Shown: positions 8,294 to 17,897, counted from the stretch's first letter. The stretch is DNA of 64,000 nucleotides from Deltaproteobacteria bacterium (GCA_016208165.1 JACQYL010000014.1:27352-91351); one strand, 5' to 3'. Numbers and translations: made by a program. The notes: generated by a model from the sequence alone, not told the origin.

Positions 8294-9415
8294 TTAATGC
8301 GAATGCTGCATTACGGCTTTTTCAAGTGTGTCAACTACCGTTTCCACTTCAACTTCCGAAAGGTTGTTGTGAAAAGGCAAAGCAACTGTCCTGCGTGCCA
8401 CGGACTCCGTGACGGGTAACTCGCCACCCGCGTATCCAAAACGTTGGCGGATATAGGGCTGCAAGTGCACGGGAGGAAAGTAATTTCTGACCGGAATCCC
8501 CGCTGACTCCATTGCCTCCATCACCCCATCCCTGTTAATGCCTTCGGCCAAGGTAGCCACGTAAACAAACCAACTCATCCGGACGTGGGGCCTGACCACG
8601 GGAGGGCGAACCCAGGCCTTTCCTGAAAGACGCTCCGTATAAAAGCCTGCGACCCGTTGCCGTTTTCTGATGAACTCTTCCACACGGCTCATCTGTGAAG
8701 CTCCCAGCGCGGCCGACATCTCGTCCATCCGGTAATTGTAGCCAAGGTGCACGTGTTCAAGCCACGCACCCATTTCTCCACGACCTTGATTGTGCAGACT
8801 CCGGGCCAAACGAGCGATGTCCGCATTGTCGGTTACGATCATACCCCCTTCGCCCGTGGTGATCTGTTTGTTGGGATAAAAAGCGAATGCCGCCGCGTCG
8901 CCGAAACAGCCGACCTTGCGGCCTTTATATTCGGATCCCAGAGCTTCGCAACTGTCGTCTATGACTTTCAACTCATGTTTTTCAGCCACACGAAGTATGT
9001 CATCCCATTCCGCCGGATGTCCGAAAACATCCACCACCATGACCGCCTTGGTTCGAGAACTGATGCGATCTACGAGACACTCGGGGTGCACGTTGTAGGT
9101 ATCCGGATCGATGTCGACGAAGACAGGCATGGCTCCTTCGTACAGAATGGCGTTAACGCTGGCCGCAAACGTGAACGAAGGGACGAGCACTTCGTCGCCG
9201 GGACCGATTCCCAGACATCTGACGATCAGATGCAACGCCGAGGTGCCGGAGCTGACGGCCACCGCATGACCAACGCCCACGTACCGGGCCGTTAATGCTT
9301 CGAAGGTCTTCACCCTGTTGCCCAAGGCAAGACGCCCGCTCATCAGTACATCCCGAACGGCCTTCAAATCCTCTTCGTTCATGTCCGGGGAGGACATGGA
9401 GATTGAATTGGTCAT
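8294..9415 (-). CDS. PLP-dependent sugar aminotransferase, DegT/DnrJ/EryC1/StrS family (PglE-like)
   Basis: A 373-residue enzyme of the nucleotide-sugar aminotransferase family. Visible features are AVSSGTSALHL near the N terminus, VIDDSCEALGSEYKG, and the PLP-lysine segment FYPNKQITTGEGG. The likely reaction is amination of the UDP-4-keto-6-deoxy sugar made by the neighbouring dehydratase. The start at 9415 overlaps the stop of the acetyltransferase gene by ATGA, indicating translational coupling, and gives the normal family N terminus; the longer open frame upstream is not needed. PglE function is inferred from context; related enzymes with other sugar substrates look the same. Confidence 0.9.
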   Translation of the reverse strand: MTNSISMSSPDMNEEDLKAVRDVLMSGRLALGNRVKTFEALTARYVGVGHAVAVSSGTSALHLIVRCLGIGPGDEVLVPSFTFAASVNAILYEGAMPVFVDIDPDTYNVHPECLVDRISSRTKAVMVVDVFGHPAEWDDILRVAEKHELKVIDDSCEALGSEYKGRKVGCFGDAAAFAFYPNKQITTGEGGMIVTDNADIARLARSLHNQGRGEMGAWLEHVHLGYNYRMDEMSAALGASQMSRVEEFIRKRQRVAGFYTERLSGKAWVRPPVVRPHVRMSWFVYVATLAEGINRDGVMEAMESAGIPVRNYFPPVHLQPYIRQRFGYAGGELPVTESVARRTVALPFHNNLSEVEVETVVDTLEKAVMQHSH

Positions 9416-10035
9416 AATGTTGATTTGGTCTCCTCGGCAGGAACACCCGCCACCTTGACATTCGAAGGGACATTCCGTATCACAACCCCACCACCCCCAA
9501 CCACGCTCCATTGGCCGACCCGCATACCCGGAAGCACCGCGCTGGAAATACCCAGCAGCACACCTTCGCCTATTTCGACTCCGCCCGACAAGTGCGCCCC
9601 GGGGCCCAAATGCGCATACGAACCGATCCTGCAATCGTGATCAATCGTCGCTCCCGTGTTGACGATCACATGCTCGCCAATGTCTGCCTCGGGCTGTATT
9701 ACCGCACCCGCAAATACGACGGTACCTGCCCCAAGATTTGCAGATTCATGAACATAGGCTTTGGGATGAATTACGGATACCCAATTAAGAAACAGTCGCT
9801 TCGAGATCGTCTTTCGCAAAAGGTTTTCGCCTACGGCGATCACTGCTCGCAGGTTATTGGTTGCAGTCTCGAGACAGCGAATAGGGCCCAAGATCGGGAC
9901 TCCTAAAACATCCTTACCCCATTTGGCCTCGTCGTCGTCATAGGCCGCCGGCACTGTATATCCCGCCTCTCTAAGAGTGCTTATGACTACTTTGGCATGT
10001 CCGCCGGCTCCGACCACAATTACTGATTTATCCAT
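9412..10035 (-). CDS. Sugar acetyltransferase, NeuD/PglD family
   Basis: A 207-residue protein with an N-terminal Rossmann-like nucleotide-sugar binding part (VIVVGAGGHAKVVIS) and a C-terminal left-handed beta-helix of hexapeptide repeats (residues about 90-195, including VIVNTGATIDHDC with the conserved His-Asp-Cys region). PglD enzymes transfer acetyl from acetyl-CoA to the 4-amino group of the UDP-sugar, completing UDP-N,N'-diacetylbacillosamine. It starts in a TAATG overlap with the PGT gene and ends in an ATGA overlap with the aminotransferase, so these are surely co-expressed. The length is as expected for the family. Confidence 0.9.
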   Translation of the reverse strand: MDKSVIVVGAGGHAKVVISTLREAGYTVPAAYDDDEAKWGKDVLGVPILGPIRCLETATNNLRAVIAVGENLLRKTISKRLFLNWVSVIHPKAYVHESANLGAGTVVFAGAVIQPEADIGEHVIVNTGATIDHDCRIGSYAHLGPGAHLSGGVEIGEGVLLGISSAVLPGMRVGQWSVVGGGGVVIRNVPSNVKVAGVPAEETKSTL

Positions 10036-10679
10036 TAGTGCTCGGACCCTTCCCTGCCTTGGGACCCCAGAAAAACAGGCATAGTAACGTGCCCTTCAGC
10101 GTTGATTCCTTCCTGACTGACAACGCCGACAAACGTCATCCAAAGTATCTTGAGATCAAGGGCCAAGCTAAAATGTTCTACGTACCAAACATCCAATTTG
10201 AATTTATCCTCCCAGGAAATGGCATTTCTGCCGTTTACCTGAGCCCATCCGGTAATCCCCGGTCTGACCTCATGTCGCCGAGCCTCTGTCGGCGAGTATC
10301 GCCCCAAATATTCAGTAAGGAGTGGACGCGGCCCCACCAGACTCATGTCCCCCTTAAGAACGTTAAACAACTCGGGAAGCTCGTCCAGACTGGTCCGTCG
10401 CAAAACACGCCCCAAAGAGGTCAGGCGCGCTCCATCCGGAAGCAACCGGCCTTGGGGATCCCGCAACTCCAGCATGGTTCGAAACTTATACATCATGAAC
10501 GGCCTGCCATGCAATCCTGCTCGGATTTGCCGAAACAGCGCCGGAGACCCCATGCTTGTCCGAATGGACAGGTAGATGATGCACAAAAAAGGCGCAACGG
10601 CCACGAGACACGCCACTCCGGACAGGATGTCGAGGAGACGCTTAACGATCTGCGTCCTATCTGGCGGGGATCGATGCAA
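10035..10679 (-). CDS. Initiating phosphoglycosyl transferase, short PglC/RfbP-type sugar transferase
   Basis: A 214-residue bacterial sugar transferase with one N-terminal membrane segment (VACLVAVAPFLCIIYL) and the conserved core: YKFRTM, DELPELFNVLKGDMSLVGPR, and GITGWAQVNGRN. It attaches the first sugar phosphate to undecaprenyl phosphate at the cytoplasmic face. The short single-helix form resembles PglC, and linkage to PglD-, PglE- and PglF-like genes points to diNAcBac-1-phosphate as substrate (inference). The TTG start at 10679 has an AAGGA site 8 nt upstream. It overlaps the next gene by TAATG. Confidence 0.93.
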   Translation of the reverse strand: MHRSPPDRTQIVKRLLDILSGVACLVAVAPFLCIIYLSIRTSMGSPALFRQIRAGLHGRPFMMYKFRTMLELRDPQGRLLPDGARLTSLGRVLRRTSLDELPELFNVLKGDMSLVGPRPLLTEYLGRYSPTEARRHEVRPGITGWAQVNGRNAISWEDKFKLDVWYVEHFSLALDLKILWMTFVGVVSQEGINAEGHVTMPVFLGSQGREGSEH

Positions 10680-10735
10680 AGCCGTAATTCCTTGATCCGT
10701 GCCCCTTTTCCTGACTGCAGATGAAATTGAGCAGG

Positions 10736-11878
10736 TTAAGAGTACTTTAAAATACGCGTGTAGATATCGTATATTTCCTTTGAAGTCCGCTCTGCATCAA
10801 AAAGCTTCATGGCTCGTTCTCTCCCGACCAGGGCCATCTCCTTACCGGCTTCAAGGTGTTCCAATGCGTATCCAATAGTCGCTGCAAGTTTCGGCGGGTT
10901 TTTCGCGGGAACAAGCCAACCGGTTTCGCCATGAGAGACCAGGTCGGGAATTCCGCCCACATTAGCGGCTATGGTCGGAACTCCCATGAGCAGAGACTCC
11001 AGGGCGCCTCCCACGTTTTCCGAATGGGACGGATGTACGGCAAGGTCCATGCCCGAATAGAGATTTGCGATATCCGAACGAGTCCCAAGGAAACGGACAT
11101 AATCCCCGCACTTCAGTTCCGCATATCGTCTTAATTTGCCTTCGTATTCGATGCAGTTGTTCCATGGGCCTCCGACAAATATCCCCGTGAGCCTGACGCC
11201 CCGATCGAGGCAGATACGGATGGCGTCGATCAAATCCTCGTGGCCCTTAAGCCCCCGGGTTTGTCCCAGGTACCTTTTCGGCGCATACATGAAGGCCACC
11301 ATGCCTACCATTTTCGTATCGGATGCGAGCCCCAGTTCAGCGCGAAGAGTCCCGCGGTTCCCGGTTGTGAATTGATTCAGATCAACGCCATAGTATGAGA
11401 GGAAAACACGATCCCGCGGGATGCCTAGTTCGAGGTATCGATTCCGGGTCCACCGGCAGGAGGCAATCCAATAATCCCTCCGGTCCGCCAATGCCATTTC
11501 CGCGTGACTAAAAAAAGGATATTCGAGGTGCAGGGGACCTGGGACCTGGAACACCCGAGGAACGCCGGAGTACCCCCTCAGAGCCGTCCGCATCGTAAGG
11601 GTGGTTCCAACGAAGTGGCTGTGAATCAGGTCGGGCGCTATCTCCTTTACAAGACGGCGAAGGCTGCGGATTTTCGGCGCCAGCCTCCAGGGACGACCTA
11701 CCGGGAAATCAAACTGATCCACATGCGTGTGTATTCCACTCTCTTGACACTTGTCAATCAGCGGCCCACCACCCGGTAAGGCAACGTGGACTTCAACCCC
11801 AAGGCGCACCAACTCCCTCATTTGACGCAAAGCCCAAGCTGCGCCCAGTGAAGTCTTCAACAAGTGGAGAATCTTCAC
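10736..11878 (-). CDS. Glycosyltransferase family 4 (GT-B fold)
   Basis: A 380-residue cytoplasmic glycosyltransferase. The N terminus MKILHLLKTSLGAAWALRQM is the acceptor-side Rossmann domain; the C-terminal donor domain has FLGTRSDIANLYSGMDLAV and HPSHSENVGGALESLLMGV, the E-x7-E region that binds the nucleotide sugar. It starts with GTG at 11878. The gene lies between another GT4 gene and the initiating transferase, so it probably adds an early sugar of the repeat unit. Donor and linkage cannot be read from the sequence. Confidence 0.9.
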   Translation of the reverse strand: MKILHLLKTSLGAAWALRQMRELVRLGVEVHVALPGGGPLIDKCQESGIHTHVDQFDFPVGRPWRLAPKIRSLRRLVKEIAPDLIHSHFVGTTLTMRTALRGYSGVPRVFQVPGPLHLEYPFFSHAEMALADRRDYWIASCRWTRNRYLELGIPRDRVFLSYYGVDLNQFTTGNRGTLRAELGLASDTKMVGMVAFMYAPKRYLGQTRGLKGHEDLIDAIRICLDRGVRLTGIFVGGPWNNCIEYEGKLRRYAELKCGDYVRFLGTRSDIANLYSGMDLAVHPSHSENVGGALESLLMGVPTIAANVGGIPDLVSHGETGWLVPAKNPPKLAATIGYALEHLEAGKEMALVGRERAMKLFDAERTSKEIYDIYTRILKYS

Positions 11879-12020
11879 TTATGCGATTCCCCGATTGAGG
11901 GTGAACCCTGAAGCGCGGGGCGACCTATGGAATACATAGCCTCTTCGGCTTTTCGCGCCCTGAACTTGACGTTCAAAAACACGGCGTCTATATTCCCGCC
12001 CGCCACAGATGAATACGTGG

Positions 12021-13247
12021 TCACGCAGATCGAACGTCCCTCCGTATGTCCCGCCTTGTTGTCCGGAGCCATTGCTCATTCTGCCGCATGACGTGGTCGT
12101 AGAATTCCACCCTTCTCGCGCGAAGCAATGTTTCCCGATATTGCCTTGCCTCTTCCAGATTTCGCCTGGACTCGTTACGCATTCGTTGAGGATCGGTTAT
12201 CATTTCCCGGATCTTGGTCGCCAGAGCCCCGACTTCACCTGGAGGGACCAAGGCTTCTTTCGGAAGTAATTCAGGTATGCCGCCCACATTGGTCCCAATG
12301 CAGGGCAAGCCTCTGGCCATCGCTTCGATCATGGCCTGTGGCAATCCCTCCGTACGGGAAGCCATGACGAATAGGTCCGCTCGATCCAATTGTTCTCGAA
12401 CGGCGCAACTACCGGGCAGCTCGCCCGTGAACTCAACGACGCTCTTCAAGCCTTTGGCAGACACTCTGTCCTCCAACATGTTCCGATATCTGCCGTCTCC
12501 CACGAGCTTCAGCTCCAAATCCAACCCCGATCGCGCACACACGACCACGGCATCGATCAGCACATCCATTCCTTTGTAAGGCTGTTCGAGGGACCCCACA
12601 CTTATGAGTCGATACCGTTGTTTCGCTTCTTTCCGCGACCGGATCTCTGTGGCCAGGTCCCTGTCCTTCAAAACAATACTGGAAAAATGAGTGGTGAATA
12701 CGTTTGGGCTCGAGGGGTACCTGCGCTGTAGTGCGTTCCTTGTAACATAGGCCGTCGAGCAGGCGCCTCGGATCAGTACGGCCATTTCCCTCCCGAACCA
12801 CCTTCGGAGGAACGAGCGCAATGGATGATTAACAGCTCCGGGCGAAAAAACTCCATGTGGATCCCCCACGACCTCAGCGCCATAGGGGTGTCCGGACCGT
12901 TTAAGCCTAACTGCCAGCCTACCGGCCAAAGTGGACGGCACTCTCAGGATGAAGGCGTCCCGCGATTCGGCTACTTCTTTAATCCTTTTTCTCAGCTCCG
13001 GATAGCGTCGCACAAAGGCTTTCGACCCTTTGTAATAAGGCAATGGAGTGAAGGCAACGTGCTCGCCCGTAGACTCCTTACAGTTTTCCGAAACGGTCAA
13101 AACCTCTTCAATCCTCGCTACCACTCGAACCCGTTCAAACACTTCCAGGTAGCGAGACCAAAACCCGTGGTCAAAATTCGCCGCTGTCCACACTCGGCCG
13201 TCGGGTGTGCGTCGAAAACGATATTCCGTGGTGACCGCAAGATCCAT
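12021..13247 (-). CDS. Glycosyltransferase family 4 (GT-B fold)
   Basis: A 408-residue protein beginning MDLAVTTEYRFRRTPDG. The C-terminal domain has GSLEQPYKGMDVLIDAV, VEFTGELPG and ASRTEGLPQAMIEAMARGLP, the usual GT4 donor-binding signature. A start at 13247, four bases after the stop of the O-antigen ligase gene, is preferred; an in-frame start at 13310 would extend the protein into that gene. It belongs to the polysaccharide cluster and is followed by 142 bp of untranslated DNA before the next GT4 gene. Sugar specificity is unknown. Confidence 0.87.
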   Translation of the reverse strand: MDLAVTTEYRFRRTPDGRVWTAANFDHGFWSRYLEVFERVRVVARIEEVLTVSENCKESTGEHVAFTPLPYYKGSKAFVRRYPELRKRIKEVAESRDAFILRVPSTLAGRLAVRLKRSGHPYGAEVVGDPHGVFSPGAVNHPLRSFLRRWFGREMAVLIRGACSTAYVTRNALQRRYPSSPNVFTTHFSSIVLKDRDLATEIRSRKEAKQRYRLISVGSLEQPYKGMDVLIDAVVVCARSGLDLELKLVGDGRYRNMLEDRVSAKGLKSVVEFTGELPGSCAVREQLDRADLFVMASRTEGLPQAMIEAMARGLPCIGTNVGGIPELLPKEALVPPGEVGALATKIREMITDPQRMRNESRRNLEEARQYRETLLRARRVEFYDHVMRQNEQWLRTTRRDIRRDVRSA

Positions 13248-13251
13248 AACG

Positions 13252-14577
13252 TCATCCCGTGGAAGCGGGGGGCCGTCCGTCGAGGCTTGGGGTGAGCCGA
13301 TCTTGAGCATGGGGGTGTCGCAGCCCCGTGTCGGTCAGCACAGCCAATATCAGGCTGCCCAAGGCCGGCCATAAGAAAGATCGATAAGTGACGGAGGCGG
13401 CAGCACTTAGGACGCAGAAGAGCACCAGCGCTCTCCTGAACATGGTTCCCTGCCTTTTGTCCCACTTCCAGGCCCTCTTCACCACCGCAAACAAGAGACT
13501 CATACCCAGAGCGAATCCCACAAAACCGAATGATACGAGCCATTCAACGTAAGTGTTATGTGCATTCAAACGGACAATTCCATCATCGCCCAATTTACTA
13601 CCTGCGAAATAGTATCCTTGAGCACCGAGCGCCTTATCGGCCGACCCTGTTCCCGCGCCGATGAGCAGGTTCTTAGGCCCGGTCTGCAGTACATCTGCTC
13701 CAAATCTCCAAATATCGGTTCGATCGCTCAGTGTTACCAGTTCCTCGACGTTCGCGAACCGCCTGCCAAGGTCAACGAAAGCATCCCCTAATGCCGTGAA
13801 CGGAATAATCGCCCCTGTGAGTATCAACAAGAAGACCGCGGCAACCTTACGTCTACTGTGCCTTCGAGAATGGAAGACGATCAAATAAGACGGCAGAAGA
13901 ACCAGCACAAAGGCCTCTCTCGATCGCGTCAGAATGGCTCCGAGAACGAGGAATAGAATCACCAGCGCCCAGACTAGACTCTTGGCCCTAGATCTCAACC
14001 AAGTCTTGTCTTTGTTCCTGAACTGCCCGAAACAGAAGCTAAGAGAAAGCAATACGGCAAGTCCCATTTGGCTCCCAACGGCGTTGGGGTTCGCCAAATC
14101 CCTCCCTCCCATCTCGTCTCTCAGGTAACCCACGTTGAATTTGACCAGATTGATTGTATCACCGTAGTGTAAGAAACAGAGAAAAGCGAGCGCCGCAGTA
14201 CTTAGTACAACGAGCGCATACGCACATTGCCTCGAGTAGTCTAGTTCGACGATCAGGGAAGCGATTGGCAGCACGCAAGCCATATGGAAAAAGAGGATCA
14301 TGGCCCTCCCCGTTTCCGTTGGATCTGTCCATAAGATAGCGAGAAGCGGCCATAAAACGCATCCAACCACCGGCCATGCCCTTGCAAAGGACTTAACCCG
14401 CAGGTAACTCCAGCAACCTAACAACACTGCGGGCGCGTATAACGCGTAACTGATGAAACGGAGCGGCGTGTCCCAATACGCTCGAAATAACCAAACGAGG
14501 AAAAACGAGCCGGCCGAAGCCGAAAATGCCAATATCAGGGCGATCTCTCCGGCTTTTCTATACATGGAAGCACTCAT
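13252..14577 (-). CDS. O-antigen polymerase/ligase-type membrane protein (Wzy_C domain)
   Basis: A 441-residue protein with about ten to twelve membrane segments and one large periplasmic loop. The segment AHNTYVEWLVSFGFVGFALG (about 330 residues in) is the HN-x-Y...G-x-x-G signature of the Wzy/WaaL/PglL superfamily. Members polymerise repeat units, join O-antigen to lipid A-core, or transfer glycans to protein. Which one applies cannot be decided here; with a diNAcBac-type initiation module, a PglL-like O-oligosaccharyltransferase is a real option. The start is set at the TAATG overlap with the preceding glycosyltransferase. Confidence 0.85.
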   Translation of the reverse strand: MSASMYRKAGEIALILAFSASAGSFFLVWLFRAYWDTPLRFISYALYAPAVLLGCWSYLRVKSFARAWPVVGCVLWPLLAILWTDPTETGRAMILFFHMACVLPIASLIVELDYSRQCAYALVVLSTAALAFLCFLHYGDTINLVKFNVGYLRDEMGGRDLANPNAVGSQMGLAVLLSLSFCFGQFRNKDKTWLRSRAKSLVWALVILFLVLGAILTRSREAFVLVLLPSYLIVFHSRRHSRRKVAAVFLLILTGAIIPFTALGDAFVDLGRRFANVEELVTLSDRTDIWRFGADVLQTGPKNLLIGAGTGSADKALGAQGYYFAGSKLGDDGIVRLNAHNTYVEWLVSFGFVGFALGMSLLFAVVKRAWKWDKRQGTMFRRALVLFCVLSAAASVTYRSFLWPALGSLILAVLTDTGLRHPHAQDRLTPSLDGRPPASTG

Positions 14578-15764
14578 TACTTGGAATTTGCCTTCCAAAC
14601 TTCTAGGTGCGCTCTCATGCAGTTCTCAAGGGAAAATACGCTCTTGGAGAATTCACGAACCGCCGCGTCGGTGCTTCTTCTGACCTGATGTTCGCCGAGC
14701 AACCTCTTGGCAAGCGACGCCCAGACCGAATCATCCTCCTCCAATCCGAGGTAGTGTATATCTTGAAGGTGATCCGCAATTTCGCGAACACCCGGAAGAT
14801 CGCTCGCAAGAACGGGCGTTCCCGCCGCGCAGGCCTCGAGACACACGCCTGGAAGGCCTTCCCAAAGCGAGGGAAGAATCATGAGGTCTGCAGCTTTTAG
14901 CAAACGTGGAACGTCCATTCGCTCGCCCAAGAACACTACCCGAGACGCAAGTCCAAGCTGATTCACACGTTTTCTAAGCCGGACCTCAATGTCGTTGTCA
15001 CTCCGGCCGATCAGAAGCAGGCGCGATTTGGGCTCTAGTGAATGAATCTTGCTAAAGATACTAATCACCCTCTCGTGGTTCTTAGGGCGACTCATTCTTC
15101 CGACGTGCGCAATCAAATGGCAGTCCAGGGGCAAAGCAAGCTCACTCAATACACCAGATTTATTTCGGGACCCGGTAAAGGACGCAGTATCCAAGCCGTT
15201 GTAGATGACCCTGCATCGGCGATCCGACCGCCAATCCTCCCCCCATGAGGCATCCATAGCACTTTTGCTTACCGCCAGGATATGAGTTGCATACCGGTCT
15301 ATCCAATGCTTCATCAGGCGCCGGTACAATTTCCTGTGCAGTCTTTCTCCGTGATAGTCTCGCACGCTGCGGAAGTGGGCGATGCGGACCGGTATCTTGG
15401 CCTCCGCGGCCAACTTTGACACGTAGCCCGAGAAGTAATACACGTGCGAGTGGACCACGTCAAACTTGTGCCTCGACAAAATCCGCTTAAAGCGAACGGG
15501 AAACATGATGTTCAGCCGTTGATAGTGAACGAGGCCGCCCAATTGATATATCCTATCATCAAGTTCGCCTTGCTGCCCGGACAAAACGTAGAAGTGAAAC
15601 TGTAGGCCCAAAGGTTGTACCATCTTCATGAGTTCCAGAGTCCGCATCTCCGCGCCCCCCCGGTTCATGCGGCCAAACACGTGAAGGATCTTGACCGAAG
15701 GTGATCGATCGTCCGGATCGCTATACAGATCTCCGCGAAACACCTTGGTTTTTTCGCCTATCAT
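14577..15764 (-). CDS. Glycosyltransferase family 4 (GT-B fold)
   Basis: A 395-residue protein. After about 23 hydrophilic residues the Rossmann domain begins with VKILHVFGRMNRGGAE, the common GT4 opening for acceptor-side glycine loops. The C-terminal half shows AHVGRMSRPKNHERV, VVFLGERMDVPRLLKAADL and PSLWEGLPGVCLEACAAG, covering the donor-site E-x7-E region. The ATG at 15764 is the longest start; the GTG or later codons nearer VKILHVF cannot be excluded. It overlaps the O-antigen ligase start by one base, so it belongs to the same transcript. Confidence 0.9.
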   Translation of the reverse strand: MIGEKTKVFRGDLYSDPDDRSPSVKILHVFGRMNRGGAEMRTLELMKMVQPLGLQFHFYVLSGQQGELDDRIYQLGGLVHYQRLNIMFPVRFKRILSRHKFDVVHSHVYYFSGYVSKLAAEAKIPVRIAHFRSVRDYHGERLHRKLYRRLMKHWIDRYATHILAVSKSAMDASWGEDWRSDRRCRVIYNGLDTASFTGSRNKSGVLSELALPLDCHLIAHVGRMSRPKNHERVISIFSKIHSLEPKSRLLLIGRSDNDIEVRLRKRVNQLGLASRVVFLGERMDVPRLLKAADLMILPSLWEGLPGVCLEACAAGTPVLASDLPGVREIADHLQDIHYLGLEEDDSVWASLAKRLLGEHQVRRSTDAAVREFSKSVFSLENCMRAHLEVWKANSK

Positions 15765-15968
15765 CCCATTGGCCCCTTTGGCGCGCAGATTCTCGGAGAT
15801 GCGGCCCTCCCCGTCATCGCAAGTCCTTCCTCACAAACATTCTTTCATAGGGCCCACGTTGATCTTAATTGGAAAGAAACTGCCATTCGGGCGATTGTCA
15901 TGCTGAAATACGTCGGCTCTGATAGAAACGGTGTCATCGTTTATATGTGCTTCAGTTCCAATTGGAAA

Positions 15969-17897
15969 CTACAGTGATCCGCCATACGTTCGATGCCACT
16001 TCTCGAGCACAAGTAAAGGCCAGATACGGTTGCTCAGATTTCGGCTTCCGTGCTGATGCGCTTTCAGAAGGCTCGGTAGGAATCCATTTGGAAACAAGGT
16101 GGAGACAAAGGAAGATGAAGAACACAATATATCCGATAGTTCCTCCCGCAATTCTTTGCGGAACCAGTGTCCCAAGGGCACCGCAAAACCTTTCTTGGGC
16201 CTTTCTACGAACGATCTTCCGAGATCGCGGGCAAGTACTCGTCGAAGGGGAATTTTTCCGTTTCCTCCTCTGAATCGCATGGTTGTTGGCGACTTCGATA
16301 CAAATTCGAACAGCTCATGGTCGAGAAAAGGGCAACGCGCCTCCAGCGAAACCGCCATCGAGGTCCGATCCACCTTTACCATGAGATCCTCGGGTACATA
16401 CAACCGAATGTCCGCTTTGCACATCCGATCCAAGGTGGAGGGAGCGTTGAAATCCCATATGGACCTCATGTCGAATGGTCCATCGCTCGGTCTGAGTAAA
16501 GAATGTTTCACCAGCCAAGGCGAACCCATCAGTTCTTCATAGCGTAGTCTTGGGTCCGGGTGAAAGAGCGAAATCACCCCTTTTCCTTTCACGTGATCCG
16601 GCCAAAAGCGAGTCAGAGGCGATAGACACTTTGACAGTGAACCACCGATGACGTTATCGAAGATCCTACCCAGCGTCAGATTGACCGCATAACGCGTGTA
16701 TCCCGCGAGTAACTCATCACCTCCGTCTCCCGTCAAGGCTACTGTAACGAGTTGCCGCGTCATCTCGCAAAGCACCAGAGTCGGCAGCGCACTCGAATCC
16801 GCAAAGGGTTCATCGAAGATCTCCGACAGCCTGGGTAAGTATTCCAGGAGACGCTGGGGAGTGATCGTCCGAGAGTGGTGCTCCGCTTTGTAGTGTTCGG
16901 AAACCCGTGTTGCATAGACACTCTCATCATACTCACGTTCATTGAAGCCGATCGTGAATGTTCGCACCGGCCTATCGGAAAGCCCGGACATCGCTTTGAC
17001 AATAGACGAAGAATCGATCCCTCCGGATAAAAAGGCCCCTAACGGTACATCGGAAATCATTCTCAGGCGCACGCTTTCACGAAGCCGGGCCGAAAATTCG
17101 TCGCCGAACCTATCTTCATCCCCTTGGTATTCCGGACGATATTCGAGATTCCAGTAGGTGAACCTCCTCATATCGGAAGGCGAAGCCAGATTCAGCTCCG
17201 CGGCCTCGGCGGCTTTCAACTTGCTCACGCGGGAATGAATCGTTCTTGGCGCCGGGATATATCCCAGTCTCAGAAAGTCCAACAAGGCGTCGCTGGAGAT
17301 TTGATTGTCCGTTCCTCGCGAGGCCGACAGAGCCTTCAGTTCGGATGCCCATGCGATCGTCTCCGTGTCGTTATACACATATAGCGGTTTCTTGCCGAAA
17401 TGATCGCGGGCCAACAAAACAGAGCCTTTTCCATAGTCGAGTAGGGCAAAAGCAAACATGCCTCTGATTCTGTCCAGTATGCCGGATCCCCATTCCTCGT
17501 ATCCATGCACCAGCACCTCGGTATCCGAATGATCCGTGGCGAAACGGTGGCCGTATTGGAGCAGTTCTCTACGTAAGTCACTATGATTGTATATCTCCCC
17601 GTTGAAGACCACCCATATGGTCTCGTCCTCGTTTCCCATTGGCTGGTAGGCATTATTGGACAGGTCTATAATGGACAGTCTGCGATGGCCCAAGAACACA
17701 TCCCAGCAAGCCCCATGCTCCCCGGTGAGTTGACCCATTGTCGGGTTCAGGAAGAAGCGAAATCGGCCCTCCCTCAGGCTCCCCAACACGATACCGGAGC
17801 CGTCGGGACCTCTATGTGAGAGACGGCTGACGGACCTGAAACACGTCTCGACATCGACCGGCTTACCGGGTGTTATAACTGCAAATATCCCGCACAC
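15969..17897 (-). CDS. asnB: Glutamine-hydrolysing asparagine synthase family protein
   Basis: A 642-residue class II glutamine amidotransferase fused to an ATP-dependent synthetase. The GTG start is immediately followed by the catalytic Cys (M-C-G-I-F). RLSHRGPDGSG and FNGEIYNHSDLR complete the glutaminase half; SGGIDSSSIV is the PP-loop of the synthetase half; the C terminus has RPKKGFAVPLGHWFR. Family members make asparagine, but those in polysaccharide clusters are widely suspected to amidate sugar carboxylates (uronic acids) or other glycan groups. Position between a glycosyltransferase and a sulfotransferase favours glycan modification here. A plain asparagine synthetase remains possible. 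Confidence 0.9.
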   Translation of the reverse strand: MCGIFAVITPGKPVDVETCFRSVSRLSHRGPDGSGIVLGSLREGRFRFFLNPTMGQLTGEHGACWDVFLGHRRLSIIDLSNNAYQPMGNEDETIWVVFNGEIYNHSDLRRELLQYGHRFATDHSDTEVLVHGYEEWGSGILDRIRGMFAFALLDYGKGSVLLARDHFGKKPLYVYNDTETIAWASELKALSASRGTDNQISSDALLDFLRLGYIPAPRTIHSRVSKLKAAEAAELNLASPSDMRRFTYWNLEYRPEYQGDEDRFGDEFSARLRESVRLRMISDVPLGAFLSGGIDSSSIVKAMSGLSDRPVRTFTIGFNEREYDESVYATRVSEHYKAEHHSRTITPQRLLEYLPRLSEIFDEPFADSSALPTLVLCEMTRQLVTVALTGDGGDELLAGYTRYAVNLTLGRIFDNVIGGSLSKCLSPLTRFWPDHVKGKGVISLFHPDPRLRYEELMGSPWLVKHSLLRPSDGPFDMRSIWDFNAPSTLDRMCKADIRLYVPEDLMVKVDRTSMAVSLEARCPFLDHELFEFVSKSPTTMRFRGGNGKIPLRRVLARDLGRSFVERPKKGFAVPLGHWFRKELREELSDILCSSSSFVSTLFPNGFLPSLLKAHQHGSRNLSNRIWPLLVLEKWHRTYGGSL

